Source of the DNA: Lachnospiraceae bacterium UBA938
Lineage (GTDB): Bacteria; Bacillota; Clostridia; Lachnospirales; Lachnospiraceae
DNA length: 12,831 nucleotides
Reading direction: 5' to 3'
NCBI GenBank assembly: GCA_002293475.1
Contig: DBDG01000010.1
Span: 1 to 12,831 of the forward strand
In this document: piece by piece, positions 1-7,097 of the stretch
Layout of the letters: each line of letters opens with the position of its first letter
Numbering within the stretch: the first letter of the stretch is position 1
Position numbers and translations under genes: made by a program
Notes under the pieces: model-generated
Databases searched by the model: none
Seen by the model: the letters and a program-made list of their open reading frames with translations, nothing else
What the model was told of the DNA's origin: nothing

Positions 1-21
1 AGCTTACAGCGAAAATAATTC
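1..21. repeat. Left copy of a 21-bp inverted repeat shared by both window edges
   Basis: Bases 1-21 are identical to the reverse complement of 12798-12818, a perfect 21-bp match. The first 15 bases, AGCTTACAGCGAAAA, equal 15 of the 16 bases of the unit CAGCTTACAGCGAAAA, which is seen in partial tandem form at the right edge. The copy lies 10 bp upstream of the ftsH -35 box. It may be the end of a longer dispersed or tandem repeat cut by the window edge. Confidence 0.8.
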
Positions 22-31
22 AATTATATTA

Positions 32-60
32 TTGCTTTTCAAAAATACTGAATCTATACT
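32..60 (+). promoter_or_regulatory. Predicted sigma-A promoter of ftsH
   Basis: The -35 box TTGCTT (32-37) and -10 box TATACT (55-60) are separated by exactly 17 bp, in an AT-rich stretch typical of a Firmicutes promoter. The start point would fall near 67, giving a leader of about 85 nt before the ftsH ATG at 155. A second -10-like TATAAT lies at 60-65 but has no good -35 partner. The call rests on sequence match only. Confidence 0.65.
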
Positions 61-79
61 ATAATAAGAATATAGTATA
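55..79. promoter_or_regulatory. Operator-like dyad over the ftsH -10 box and start point
   Basis: TATACTATA (55-63) and TATAGTATA (71-79) are perfect 9-bp inverted arms around a 7-nt spacer. The dyad covers the -10 box and the predicted +1, where a repressor would block transcription. It does not match CIRCE (the HrcA site) or the CtsR heptad repeat. Both arms are almost all A and T, so chance or a weak RNA hairpin remains possible. Confidence 0.4.
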
Positions 80-99
80 TAGAAATATAGCTTTAGTAT

Positions 100-125
100 T
101 ACCATGGCCAGGGTGCTGACCGGTA
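100..125 (+). other. Possible hairpin in the ftsH mRNA leader
   Basis: TACC (100-103) can pair with GGTA (122-125). Inside it, GGCCAG (106-111) pairs with CTGACC (116-121) with one C/A mismatch around a GGTG loop. This is the only GC-rich patch in the otherwise AT-rich leader, and it ends 20 nt before the GGAGG ribosome binding site. There is no T-run after it, so it is not an intrinsic terminator. Its function is unknown. Confidence 0.3.
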
Positions 126-154
126 GGTAATGTTATTGATACATGGAGGAAGTT

Positions 155-2476
155 ATGGACAAAGATAATCTTAATGAATATGATACGGGCGGTTCGGGCG
201 GCAACCGGGGCGGTAACAATAACGGCGGCGGGCCGGGAAGCAGCGGCGACAGTCCTAAAAAACAGAGCATTATCCTATTCTTGGTAGCGGCACTTATTAC
301 GCTGATCCTGATGAGCAGTTTTATGCGGATGATGAATGGGAGCACGGTCAGGGAAATAGCCTATACGGAGTTTATCCAGATGCTGGAGGACGGCAAGGTC
401 GGTTCGGTAGTGATCGGCAGTGACCGGGTAACGATTTATCCCGTTGAAGTCGAAGAAGAAAGCCCCTCGCTTTTTTATGGATATGGAACCCGGGCAACTG
501 TAACCTATTTTACCGGGAAAGTAGAGGATGATGACAGCCTGACGGCTCGCCTGCTCAAATATGATAAGGTAGAAGTCAAAGGCGAGGTGGCAGATAACTC
601 CCAGTGGCTTTTGAGCCTGGTCTTGACATATGTGCTGCCGATTATGCTGATGTGGGCCTTGTTAAGCTTTTTGTTCCGTAAGATGTCGAAGGGCGGCGGC
701 CCGCTGAATGTGGGAAAAAGCAATGCTAAGGTATATGTCCAGAGGGAGACCGGGGTTACCTTTAAAGACGTTGCCGGTGAAGATGAGGCCAAGGAATCGC
801 TGCAGGAAGTGGTAGATTTTCTGCACAATCCCGGCAGGTATTCCAAGATCGGTGCCCGTCTGCCCAAAGGAGCCTTATTGGTTGGACCGCCCGGAACCGG
901 TAAGACGCTACTGGCCAAAGCAGTAGCCGGGGAAGCGCATGTACCTTTTTTCTCCCTGTCGGGCTCTGACTTTATTGAACTCTATGTCGGCGTAGGTGCT
1001 TCCCGGGTGCGGGATCTGTTTAAGGAAGCGACTAAAAATGCGCCTTGTATTATATTTATTGATGAAATTGATGCAATCGGACGGAGCCGTGACAATAAAT
1101 ACGGCGGCGGCAATGAGGAGCGGGAGCAGACTTTGAACCAGCTGCTTTCGGAGATGGATGGTTTTGATACTTCCAAGGGTATCCTAGTGCTGGGGGCAAC
1201 CAATCGACCGGAGATCCTAGATAAGGCTTTGCTGCGGCCGGGACGGTTTGACCGGCGCATTATTGTCGATAAACCGGATCTGCGGGGGCGTGTGGAGATT
1301 CTCAAGGTTCACGCTAAGAACGTCTTGATGGACGACAGCGTGGATCTGGATGCCATAGCCTTGGCGACCAGCGGCGCAGTAGGCGCCGACCTGGCCAACA
1401 TGATCAATGAGGCGGCTATCAATGCTGTTCAGCGGGGACGGGAGTTTGTCTGCCAGAAAGACCTGTTTGATGCCGTGGAACAGGTGCTGGTCGGGAAAGA
1501 AAAGAAAGACCGCATCATGAGCAAGGAAGAGCGTAAGATAGTCTCCTATCATGAGGTAGGCCATGCCCTTGTCAGCGCCCTTCAGAAAAATTCTGAACCG
1601 GTGCAGAAAATCACCATTGTCCCCCGGACGATGGGAGCCTTGGGCTATGTAATGCATGTGCCGGAAGAAGAAAAGTACTTACAGTCTGAAGCGGAGCTGC
1701 ATGACCGCCTAGTAAGCCTGCTGGCTGGCCGCGCTGCCGAGGAGCTGATCTTTGATACCGTGACGACCGGAGCCGCCAATGATATTGAGCAGGCTACCAA
1801 TATTGTCAGGAACATGATTACCCGTTTCGGCATGAGCAAACGATTTGGGCTGATGGGTTTAGCCACCGTTGAAAGCGAATATCTGGGCGGCGGTGCCCGG
1901 CTTACCTGCAGCGATGTGACGGCGGCGGATGTGGACACCGAGGTTATGGAAGTCCTGAAAGCGTGCTATGAAGAAGCCAAAGAACTGCTGAGCGGCAACC
2001 GGGAGATTATGGATCAGTTGGCCGGTCACCTGATTGAAAAGGAAACAATCAGCGGTAAGGAATTCATGAAGATTTACCGGGAAGCCAAAGGGCTGCCGGA
2101 GCCGGAGCCAAAGGAGGAAGAAGGTAAAACAGAGAAAGCCGCAGGAGCAGTTATTGATGCAGTGGTGGACGATCATTTTGCCACAGATAAGAAAGAAGAA
2201 ACCGCCCAAAAGGCCGATGCAGACATTCCCAAGGACAGTGCAGATGAGCCGGAAGACAGTGTAAAAGCACCGGAAGGCAGTGCAGAGGATCCCAAAGACA
2301 GTGCGAAGAAACAAAATGATAGTGCGGTGGTATCAGAGGGGGCCGTCACTCAGGCACCAAGAGGACGTTTTTCCCGCATACCTTCTGATTTTGCCGATAC
2401 CTTGCAAAATGAAATGGCAAATAGCGGGAACAAAACCGCCGGTGATAAAAAGGCTGACAAACCAGCTGATGAGTAA
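155..2476 (+). CDS. ftsH: ATP-dependent zinc metalloprotease FtsH
   Basis: Membrane-anchored AAA+ protease that unfolds and degrades damaged membrane proteins and selected regulators; the family works as a hexamer with its catalytic part in the cytoplasm. Numbered from the ATG at 155 (773 aa): a Gly/Asn-rich N-terminus, TM1 at about 39-57, an extracytoplasmic segment, TM2 at about 151-174, Walker A GPPGTGKT (244-251), pore motif YVG (277-279), Walker B IIFIDEID (299-306), a second region of homology ending RPGRFDRR, zinc site HEVGH (466-470) and a likely third ligand Asp543. An in-frame ATG at 143 exists, but GGAGG at 145-149 would lie inside that reading. The GGAGG sits 5 nt before 155, so 155 is preferred. 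After about residue 650 comes a charged tail of some 120 residues with a 7-residue repeat, longer than in most FtsH proteins. The gene is monocistronic, followed by a hairpin terminator. Confidence 0.97.
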   Translation: MDKDNLNEYDTGGSGGNRGGNNNGGGPGSSGDSPKKQSIILFLVAALITLILMSSFMRMMNGSTVREIAYTEFIQMLEDGKVGSVVIGSDRVTIYPVEVEEESPSLFYGYGTRATVTYFTGKVEDDDSLTARLLKYDKVEVKGEVADNSQWLLSLVLTYVLPIMLMWALLSFLFRKMSKGGGPLNVGKSNAKVYVQRETGVTFKDVAGEDEAKESLQEVVDFLHNPGRYSKIGARLPKGALLVGPPGTGKTLLAKAVAGEAHVPFFSLSGSDFIELYVGVGASRVRDLFKEATKNAPCIIFIDEIDAIGRSRDNKYGGGNEEREQTLNQLLSEMDGFDTSKGILVLGATNRPEILDKALLRPGRFDRRIIVDKPDLRGRVEILKVHAKNVLMDDSVDLDAIALATSGAVGADLANMINEAAINAVQRGREFVCQKDLFDAVEQVLVGKEKKDRIMSKEERKIVSYHEVGHALVSALQKNSEPVQKITIVPRTMGALGYVMHVPEEEKYLQSEAELHDRLVSLLAGRAAEELIFDTVTTGAANDIEQATNIVRNMITRFGMSKRFGLMGLATVESEYLGGGARLTCSDVTAADVDTEVMEVLKACYEEAKELLSGNREIMDQLAGHLIEKETISGKEFMKIYREAKGLPEPEPKEEEGKTEKAAGAVIDAVVDDHFATDKKEETAQKADADIPKDSADEPEDSVKAPEGSAEDPKDSAKKQNDSAVVSEGAVTQAPRGRFSRIPSDFADTLQNEMANSGNKTAGDKKADKPADE
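2228..2332 (+). repeat. Five tandem 21-bp units encoding a 7-residue repeat in the FtsH tail
   Basis: Five in-frame 21-bp units encode PKDSADE, PEDSVKA, PEGSAED, PKDSAKK and QNDSAVV (FtsH residues 692-726). The core is P-[KE]-D-S-[AV], and the third unit has Gly for Asp. At DNA level the shared core is close to GACAGTG. The segment is predicted to be disordered, acidic and Ser-rich. Unit number could vary between strains through slippage. Confidence 0.8.
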
Positions 2477-2513
2477 AAACCGGCTGGCATATATATATAA
2501 AATAGATCTAAAT

Positions 2514-2550
2514 AAAAAAGATTGCCGTGATTTTACCCGCAATCTTTTTT
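2514..2550. terminator. Bidirectional intrinsic terminator between ftsH and the convergent ROK gene
   Basis: AAAAAAGATTGC (2514-2525) and GCAATCTTTTTT (2539-2550) are perfect 12-bp arms around a 13-nt loop. The right arm ends in six T, and by symmetry the minus strand also ends in six T. The hairpin lies 37 nt after the ftsH stop and 69 nt after the stop of the convergent gene, so it can end both transcripts. Confidence 0.85.
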
Positions 2551-2618
2551 AGTGCTATTTTGACTTTGTAAGCCTACTGTTCCCGGACTAACAGAGCCGG
2601 TGAACGTTAGTCGGACAA

Positions 2619-4010
2619 TTATACGATCTTAGGCAGGCTGCCGGCGGCAATAGACTGGCCGACACGTCGGCTCTTTTCATCAGGAAGCTGCAAGTTTATT
2701 TGAGCAGCAAGGCCGGCATATTCTTCTTGGAGGACTCGCTTGGCTGTTTCAACAATCATATCGCCACCGCGGCCTGAGGTTACTCGACCCATTAAAAGGA
2801 CATGCTTGATGTCATAGAAGGTGGTATAATAAGCCAGCGTGTGCCCCAGATAGACACCGATGGTATCATAGATTTTATCGACACCGTTTGTGTAATTGCC
2901 GGAAGCATCGGTCATCTCCTGAATAACCTTCAGCTTATCACCGGGAGACAGCCCTTCGTCAAAAGAAATGTTTAATTTTGGTGCCAACTTGATGACGGCA
3001 TCTTGAGAGAAATACTTTACGCCGCAGCCGATATCGCCCGACCATTCGTCAAGGCTTCCGTCCGTCTGCGCGTCACATGGGGCAAAAGCCAGCTCATTTA
3101 ACCAGCCGGTTACATTACCGTCTTTATCGACATAACCGCCGGCTTCGCTAGTTCCCATGGCAATCCCTAAGATATTCGTATCCTCAAGACTCATAGCACC
3201 GGCAAGAGCCGTGACATCGCCGTCGTTACATACTTCAATGGGAATGTCGCCGATTTCCTTGGCGGCCCGGATATAAATATCTTTTACGTGTTTCTCAAAG
3301 TCTTCCGGGGCAACTTTAATGAATAAAGAGGCAACCATGGTATAGTTGTCAATATATATGCCGGCGGAGCTGACCCCGATGGCATCTACGCGGGGCATCT
3401 TTGCGGCAGCTGTTTTAAAGGCACTGACAATTTCCTTATAGTGGTATTCGGGATCGGATGTGACCTTAGGATACCAGACGACTTCTTCACTGTAGACGCT
3501 CTCGCCGTCAATGATGGCGGAAACCTTGCGGTCACTGCCGCCGGCATCAAAGCCGATACGGCAGCCGTCGAGATTACGGCCGATAGGCTTTGAGCTAAGA
3601 ACGGGAGCGGGTTTATCCTGATATGCGGCGCTATGTACTTCCATGTTTCGGTCATATACCTTGGTCATCATGTTGTAGTCAAAAGAGCGGGCTCCGGTCG
3701 GACTATAGGCGCTTTTGATATATCCGGCGATATCGTCGTCGCCGCAGATGGTTACTTTAAAACCGCCGACGCACCACAGGATAGCTTTTACCATGCGTTC
3801 GACATAAAAATTATTGGCATCGCCATATCCCGCCCCCTCCCTCACAAATGTGTCATAAACATAGACATAGCCATTGTTGCGCTCTACGGCGATAGCCAAG
3901 GGTTTTTTGGCATCGGCGAGAAAGGCTTCGTTAAATTTCTGCATGGGAATAAAACTTTCATCCAGAACCGGTTTGTTTTTTACGTCAAATTCAATATTAT
4001 GCAGTTTCAA
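2619..4010 (-). CDS. ROK-family sugar kinase/regulator homologue with an extra N-terminal domain
   Basis: 463-residue ROK-fold (actin-like ATPase) protein, likely cytoplasmic. The ROK core begins near residue 150: phosphate-1 loop DAGGSD (155-160), catalytic-type ND at 262-263, phosphate-2 loop GIAMGTSEAGG (282-292) and a C-terminal adenosine-side motif LLMGRVTSGRGG (405-416). The usual zinc motif CxCGxxGCxE and the GELGH-type histidine motif of glucokinases are not visible. There is no N-terminal helix-turn-helix. Instead, about 140 N-terminal residues precede the core, with a stretch (LAIAVERNNGYVYVYDT) that looks like a worn phosphate-1 region. The start is TTG at 4010, because AAAGGAGG (4018-4025) lies 7 nt upstream and the codon before MKLHN is TTG, not ATG. 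It diverges from uvrC and converges on ftsH. Kinase activity is plausible, but the substrate is unknown. Confidence 0.85.
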   Translation of the reverse strand: MKLHNIEFDVKNKPVLDESFIPMQKFNEAFLADAKKPLAIAVERNNGYVYVYDTFVREGAGYGDANNFYVERMVKAILWCVGGFKVTICGDDDIAGYIKSAYSPTGARSFDYNMMTKVYDRNMEVHSAAYQDKPAPVLSSKPIGRNLDGCRIGFDAGGSDRKVSAIIDGESVYSEEVVWYPKVTSDPEYHYKEIVSAFKTAAAKMPRVDAIGVSSAGIYIDNYTMVASLFIKVAPEDFEKHVKDIYIRAAKEIGDIPIEVCNDGDVTALAGAMSLEDTNILGIAMGTSEAGGYVDKDGNVTGWLNELAFAPCDAQTDGSLDEWSGDIGCGVKYFSQDAVIKLAPKLNISFDEGLSPGDKLKVIQEMTDASGNYTNGVDKIYDTIGVYLGHTLAYYTTFYDIKHVLLMGRVTSGRGGDMIVETAKRVLQEEYAGLAAQINLQLPDEKSRRVGQSIAAGSLPKIV

Positions 4011-4063
4011 GATGACGCCTCCTTTGATTTAATTTTAATGAATAAAGTGGATTTAATGAAAAA

Positions 4064-4092
4064 ATTGTAACATACTCCCTCCACATATACAA
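4064..4092 (-). promoter_or_regulatory. Predicted sigma-A promoter of the minus-strand ROK gene
   Basis: On the minus strand, TTGTAT (4087-4092) and TACAAT (4064-4069) are separated by 17 bp. The start would lie near 4057, leaving a leader of about 45 nt before the TTG. A 9-bp direct repeat, TTTAATGAA on the plus strand, occurs at 4034-4042 and 4052-4060, at and just after the predicted start. It could be an operator or simple AT-rich redundancy. Confidence 0.6.
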
Positions 4093-4127
4093 CAGTTTAT
4101 TTATCAAACCAATTTGAATATCCGCCC

Positions 4128-4156
4128 TTGCTTCTGCTCAGTCAGTAGTTTAAAAT
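4128..4156 (+). promoter_or_regulatory. Predicted uvrC promoter giving a leaderless mRNA
   Basis: TTGCTT (4128-4133) and TAAAAT (4151-4156) have a 17-bp spacer. Only six bases separate the -10 box from the uvrC ATG at 4163, so the expected start point falls on or next to the A of the ATG. No Shine-Dalgarno sequence is visible upstream (AGTAGTTTAAAATAGTAGT), which fits a leaderless transcript. Confidence 0.65.
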
Positions 4157-4162
4157 AGTAGT

Positions 4163-6028
4163 ATGTTTAATATAAACGAAGAACTGAAGAAGCTGCCCAA
4201 GTGCTCCGGTGTCTATCTCATGTATGATGAGAACGATACGATTCTTTATGTCGGCAAAGCCAAGAACCTGAATAACCGCGTCAGGTCTTATTTTCGTGGA
4301 AATACCGGGCGCGGGCCCCAGATTGAAAAGCTAGTGACGGTCGTCAGCCGTTTCGACTATATTGTCACCGATTCCGAACTGGAGGCGCTGGTCTTGGAAA
4401 ACAATCTGATCAAGGAGCATGGCCCCCGTTATAATACTCTGCTGAAAGACGATAAGACCTACCCCTACATCAAGATTACCCTAGGTGAAGATTATCCTCG
4501 TGTCCTGTTTTCAAGGGAAATGAAAAAAGACCGTTCCCGCTATTTTGGCCCTTATTACGGGGCAGCAGCCGTGAAGGAAACCATTGAGCTGATCAATAAG
4601 CTCTACCAGCTGCGCAACTGTAACCGTAGCCTGCCGAAAGAAATCGGTAAAGAAAGGGCTTGTCTGAATTATCATATTAAACAGTGTTCGGCTCCTTGCC
4701 AGGGTTATGTTACCAAAGACGAATATCAGGAAAATATCCGTAAAGCGATTGATTTTTTAAACGGTAATTATCAGGGTACTTTAAAAGATTTGAAACAAAA
4801 GATGGAAGATGCCTCTGAAAACATGGAGTTTGAAGAAGCTATACGCTGCCGGGATCTGTATAAAAGCGTTCAGGCGGTGGCCAATAAGCAAAAAGTAACC
4901 GACAGCGACGGCGAGGATAAAGACGTGATCGGCTTGGCGACGGATGAAAACGATGCAGTAGTACAGGTCTTTTTTATCCGCGGCGGCAAGCTGGTCGGCC
5001 GGGAGCATTTTTACATGATGCATACGTCCGGTGCCGGCAGTATGCAGATATTGCAGGATTTTATCAAGCAGTTTTATGCCGGCACCCCTTTTATTCCCCG
5101 GGAGCTGATCCTGCCGGAGGAGGTGGAAGACAGGGAGATATTGGAACAGTGGCTGAGCAGGAAGCGGGGCAGCCGCTTTTATATCAAGGTACCTAAGATC
5201 GGTGATAAGGAGAAAATGGTCGAGCTGGCGGTTAAAAACGCCGGTCTGGTTTTAAGTCAGGATAAGGAGCGGATCAAGCGGGAAGAAGGCCGGACCATTG
5301 GTGCCGTCAAGGAGATTGCCGGCTGGCTTAAGCTTCCCCGTATCGACCGGATGGAAGCATATGACATTTCAAATATTAGCGGTTTTGCCAATGTGGGTTC
5401 TATGGTGGTGTTTGAAAAAGGGAAGCCCAAGCGCAGCGATTACCGGAAGTTTAAAATCAAGTCGGTCACCGGACCGGATGATTATGCCTGTATGAAGGAA
5501 GTGCTCCAAAGACGCCTGCTTCATGGTCAGACAGAGCGGGAAGAGCTGGCTGAAAAAGGTCTGGGGGAGAACTTCGGCAGTTTTACCCGGTTTCCCGATG
5601 TGATTTTTATGGACGGCGGTAAGGGACAGGTCAATATTGCGCTGGCGGTGTTGGCGGAGCTTCAGATTGACATTCCTGTCTGCGGCATGGTAAAGGACGA
5701 TAACCACCGGACACGGGGGCTTTACTATAATAATACCGAAATAGCCATCGACCGCCATACCGAAGGCTTCAAGCTGATTACGCGGATCCAGGACGAAGCG
5801 CACCGGTTTGCCATTGAATATCACCGTTCCTTACGTGGGAAGTCTCAGGTCAGGTCGGTTCTGGATGAGATTCCCGGCATCGGCCCGGCCCGCCGGAAAG
5901 CCCTGATGCGGCACTATAAGTCAATTGAAGAAATCAAAGCGGCTTCCATAGAGGAACTTTCCGCTTTGCCGGAAATAAATAAAACTGCAGCAGAAGCGAT
6001 ATACCATTTTTTTAAACTTAATGCTTAG
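4163..6028 (+). CDS. uvrC: Excinuclease ABC subunit C (UvrC)
   Basis: Dual-incision nuclease of nucleotide excision repair: recruited by UvrB at a lesion, it cuts the damaged strand on both sides. The 621 residues match full-length family members. Visible parts: GIY-YIG nuclease with GVY (16-18), YVG (29-31), Arg39 and likely catalytic Glu79; four cysteines C153, C167, C175 and C179 with the spacing of the known UvrC iron-sulphur site; a UVR (UvrB-binding) helix pair around 205-240; an RNase H-like nuclease half with likely Asp401 (YDISNISG) and Asp484 (FMDGGKGQ); and C-terminal helix-hairpin-helix repeats (IPGIGPARRKAL). The start at 4163 gives the family's usual N-terminus, yet it has no ribosome binding site and sits at the predicted transcription start. 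The following cluster has its own promoter, so uvrC may be expressed alone. I see no clear terminator after it. Confidence 0.97.
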   Translation: MFNINEELKKLPKCSGVYLMYDENDTILYVGKAKNLNNRVRSYFRGNTGRGPQIEKLVTVVSRFDYIVTDSELEALVLENNLIKEHGPRYNTLLKDDKTYPYIKITLGEDYPRVLFSREMKKDRSRYFGPYYGAAAVKETIELINKLYQLRNCNRSLPKEIGKERACLNYHIKQCSAPCQGYVTKDEYQENIRKAIDFLNGNYQGTLKDLKQKMEDASENMEFEEAIRCRDLYKSVQAVANKQKVTDSDGEDKDVIGLATDENDAVVQVFFIRGGKLVGREHFYMMHTSGAGSMQILQDFIKQFYAGTPFIPRELILPEEVEDREILEQWLSRKRGSRFYIKVPKIGDKEKMVELAVKNAGLVLSQDKERIKREEGRTIGAVKEIAGWLKLPRIDRMEAYDISNISGFANVGSMVVFEKGKPKRSDYRKFKIKSVTGPDDYACMKEVLQRRLLHGQTEREELAEKGLGENFGSFTRFPDVIFMDGGKGQVNIALAVLAELQIDIPVCGMVKDDNHRTRGLYYNNTEIAIDRHTEGFKLITRIQDEAHRFAIEYHRSLRGKSQVRSVLDEIPGIGPARRKALMRHYKSIEEIKAASIEELSALPEINKTAAEAIYHFFKLNA

Positions 6029-6054
6029 TTATGGCCGAGAGTGAGCAGTAACGA

Positions 6055-6083
6055 TTGTTATTCTACTTATTCTATGTTATAAT
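6055..6083 (+). promoter_or_regulatory. Near-consensus sigma-A promoter of the glcK-murB-rapZ-whiA cluster
   Basis: TTGTTA (6055-6060), a 17-bp spacer and a perfect TATAAT (6078-6083) lie in the gap after uvrC. The start would be near 6090, giving a leader of about 59 nt that contains a small hairpin, a 9-bp tandem repeat and the GGGAGG ribosome binding site (6138-6143). This is the best-scoring promoter by eye in the window and probably drives all five downstream genes. Confidence 0.75.
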
Positions 6084-6091
6084 TCTTAAAG

Positions 6092-6104
6092 TGCCGTGAC
6101 GGCA
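6092..6104 (+). other. Small hairpin at the 5' end of the glcK leader
   Basis: TGCCG (6092-6096) and CGGCA (6100-6104) pair around a TGA loop, starting about two bases after the predicted transcript start. A hairpin at the very 5' end of an mRNA can protect it from decay. With a 5-bp stem and 3-nt loop the structure is modest, and its role is a guess. Confidence 0.35.
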
Positions 6105-6139
6105 AAACAGGAAAAACAGGAAATACAGGAAATACAAGG
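6103..6139 (+). repeat. 9-bp tandem repeat in the glcK leader
   Basis: Successive units CAAAACAGG (6103-6111), AAAAACAGG (6112-6120) and AAATACAGG (6121-6129), then a degenerate AAATACAAGG (6130-6139), run straight into the ribosome binding site. The leader is therefore purine-rich and unstructured. It could be a protein-binding or translation-enhancing tract, or slippage-prone sequence. No known riboswitch or RNA-binding target is matched with confidence. Confidence 0.6.
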
Positions 6140-6148
6140 GAGGCAGCA

Positions 6149-7093
6149 ATGAGTCAGTCAGTATTTGGTATAGATGTAGGTGGAACCACGGTTAAATTAG
6201 GGCATTTTGATCAGGCCGGCCACCTGTTGGACAAGTGGGAGATCCCGACCGACACCAGTGACAGCGGCCGCCGCATCCTGCCGGATATTGCCGCGAGCGT
6301 GAAGGCCAGGATGAACGGAAGGGGAGAAGCGGCTGGCGTAGGAATCGGCGTGCCGGGGCCGGTAGACCAAGCCGGAACGGTATATAAGGCCGTCAATCTT
6401 GGCTGGGGTGTCTTTAATATCGCGGAGATGCTCGGTGGATTATTGGGAGGGATTCCCGTATTGGCAGGCAATGATGCCAACGTGGCCGCTTTGGGCGAGA
6501 TGTGGCAAGGCGGCGGAGCCGGATACCGGAATTTGGTTCTGGTAACCCTAGGAACCGGCGTCGGCGGCGGCATTATCCGTGACGGACAGATCCTGACCGG
6601 AGCCAGAGGCGCCGCCGGTGAAATCGGCCATACTTTGGTGCGGGACGGTGAAACGGAAGTCTGTAACTGCGGTAAAAAAGGCTGCCTAGAACAATATACA
6701 TCAGCGACAGGAATTGCTAGGCTGGCTAGGCGTAAGCTGGCCGGAACAGACCGGGTCAGCATTCTCCGGGATCAGCATATATCTGCCAAAACGGTTTTTG
6801 ATGCCGTAAAAGAAAAAGATGAGCTGGCAATGGAAGTGGCGGCAGAATTCGGAGAGATATTGGGAAGAGCGCTGGCGGCGACGGCCAATGTAGTTAATCC
6901 CGAAGCCTTTGTCATCGGCGGCGGGGTATCAAAGGCGGGGAATATTCTGTTTGATTATATCGTACCTTATTATAATGAGACTGTATTTCATGCCTGCCGG
7001 GAGGTTGCTTTTGAATTGGCGATCTTAGGCAATGATGCCGGCATTTACGGGGCAGCAAAGCTGGCACTGGATTATGGTAAGACGGGGAGTTGA
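6149..7093 (+). CDS. glcK: ROK-family glucokinase
   Basis: Predicted to phosphorylate glucose with ATP to glucose 6-phosphate in the cytoplasm. The 314 residues match bacterial ROK glucokinases. Visible motifs: phosphate-1 DVGGTT (9-14), GNDAN with the catalytic Asp109, phosphate-2 TLGTGVGGG, GEIGH with His161, and the zinc motif CNCGKKGC (Cys172, Cys174, Cys179) followed by LEQ. The sugar-binding Glu of GEIGH and the His/Cys zinc set are complete, unlike the other ROK protein in this window. There is no helix-turn-helix, so it is an enzyme rather than a repressor. The start at 6149 has GGGAGG (6138-6143) at good spacing. It opens a tight cluster, with only 4 nt before murB. Other hexoses such as mannose or N-acetylmannosamine are possible substrates; glucose is inferred from motif pattern. 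Confidence 0.88.
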   Translation: MSQSVFGIDVGGTTVKLGHFDQAGHLLDKWEIPTDTSDSGRRILPDIAASVKARMNGRGEAAGVGIGVPGPVDQAGTVYKAVNLGWGVFNIAEMLGGLLGGIPVLAGNDANVAALGEMWQGGGAGYRNLVLVTLGTGVGGGIIRDGQILTGARGAAGEIGHTLVRDGETEVCNCGKKGCLEQYTSATGIARLARRKLAGTDRVSILRDQHISAKTVFDAVKEKDELAMEVAAEFGEILGRALAATANVVNPEAFVIGGGVSKAGNILFDYIVPYYNETVFHACREVAFELAILGNDAGIYGAAKLALDYGKTGS

Positions 7094-7097
7094 GAAA

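Noticed and set aside
143..154. Upstream ATG for ftsH
   Set aside because: The GGAGG that best serves as ribosome binding site lies within this stretch and is correctly spaced for the ATG at 155. No ribosome binding site precedes 143.
1217..1657. Long minus-strand open frame inside ftsH
   Set aside because: It lies fully antisense to a clear FtsH coding region, has no ribosome binding site or recognisable motif, and is a codon-bias shadow. The same holds for similar antisense frames in uvrC (5369-5824) and glcK (6211-6762).
2586..2612. Hairpin GACTAAC/GTTAGTC after the minus-strand ROK gene
   Set aside because: The stem is only 7 bp with a 13-nt loop and no T-run. The symmetric hairpin at 2514-2550 is the much better terminator.
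6029..6148. Riboswitch in the uvrC-glcK gap
   Set aside because: The stretch after the promoter is only about 60 nt with a 5-bp hairpin and simple repeats. No conserved riboswitch core can be seen.
7032..7097. Earlier in-frame ATG for murB
   Set aside because: It would overlap glcK by 62 bp, has no ribosome binding site and adds residues unlike MurB. The ATG at 7098 has GGGGAG at good spacing.
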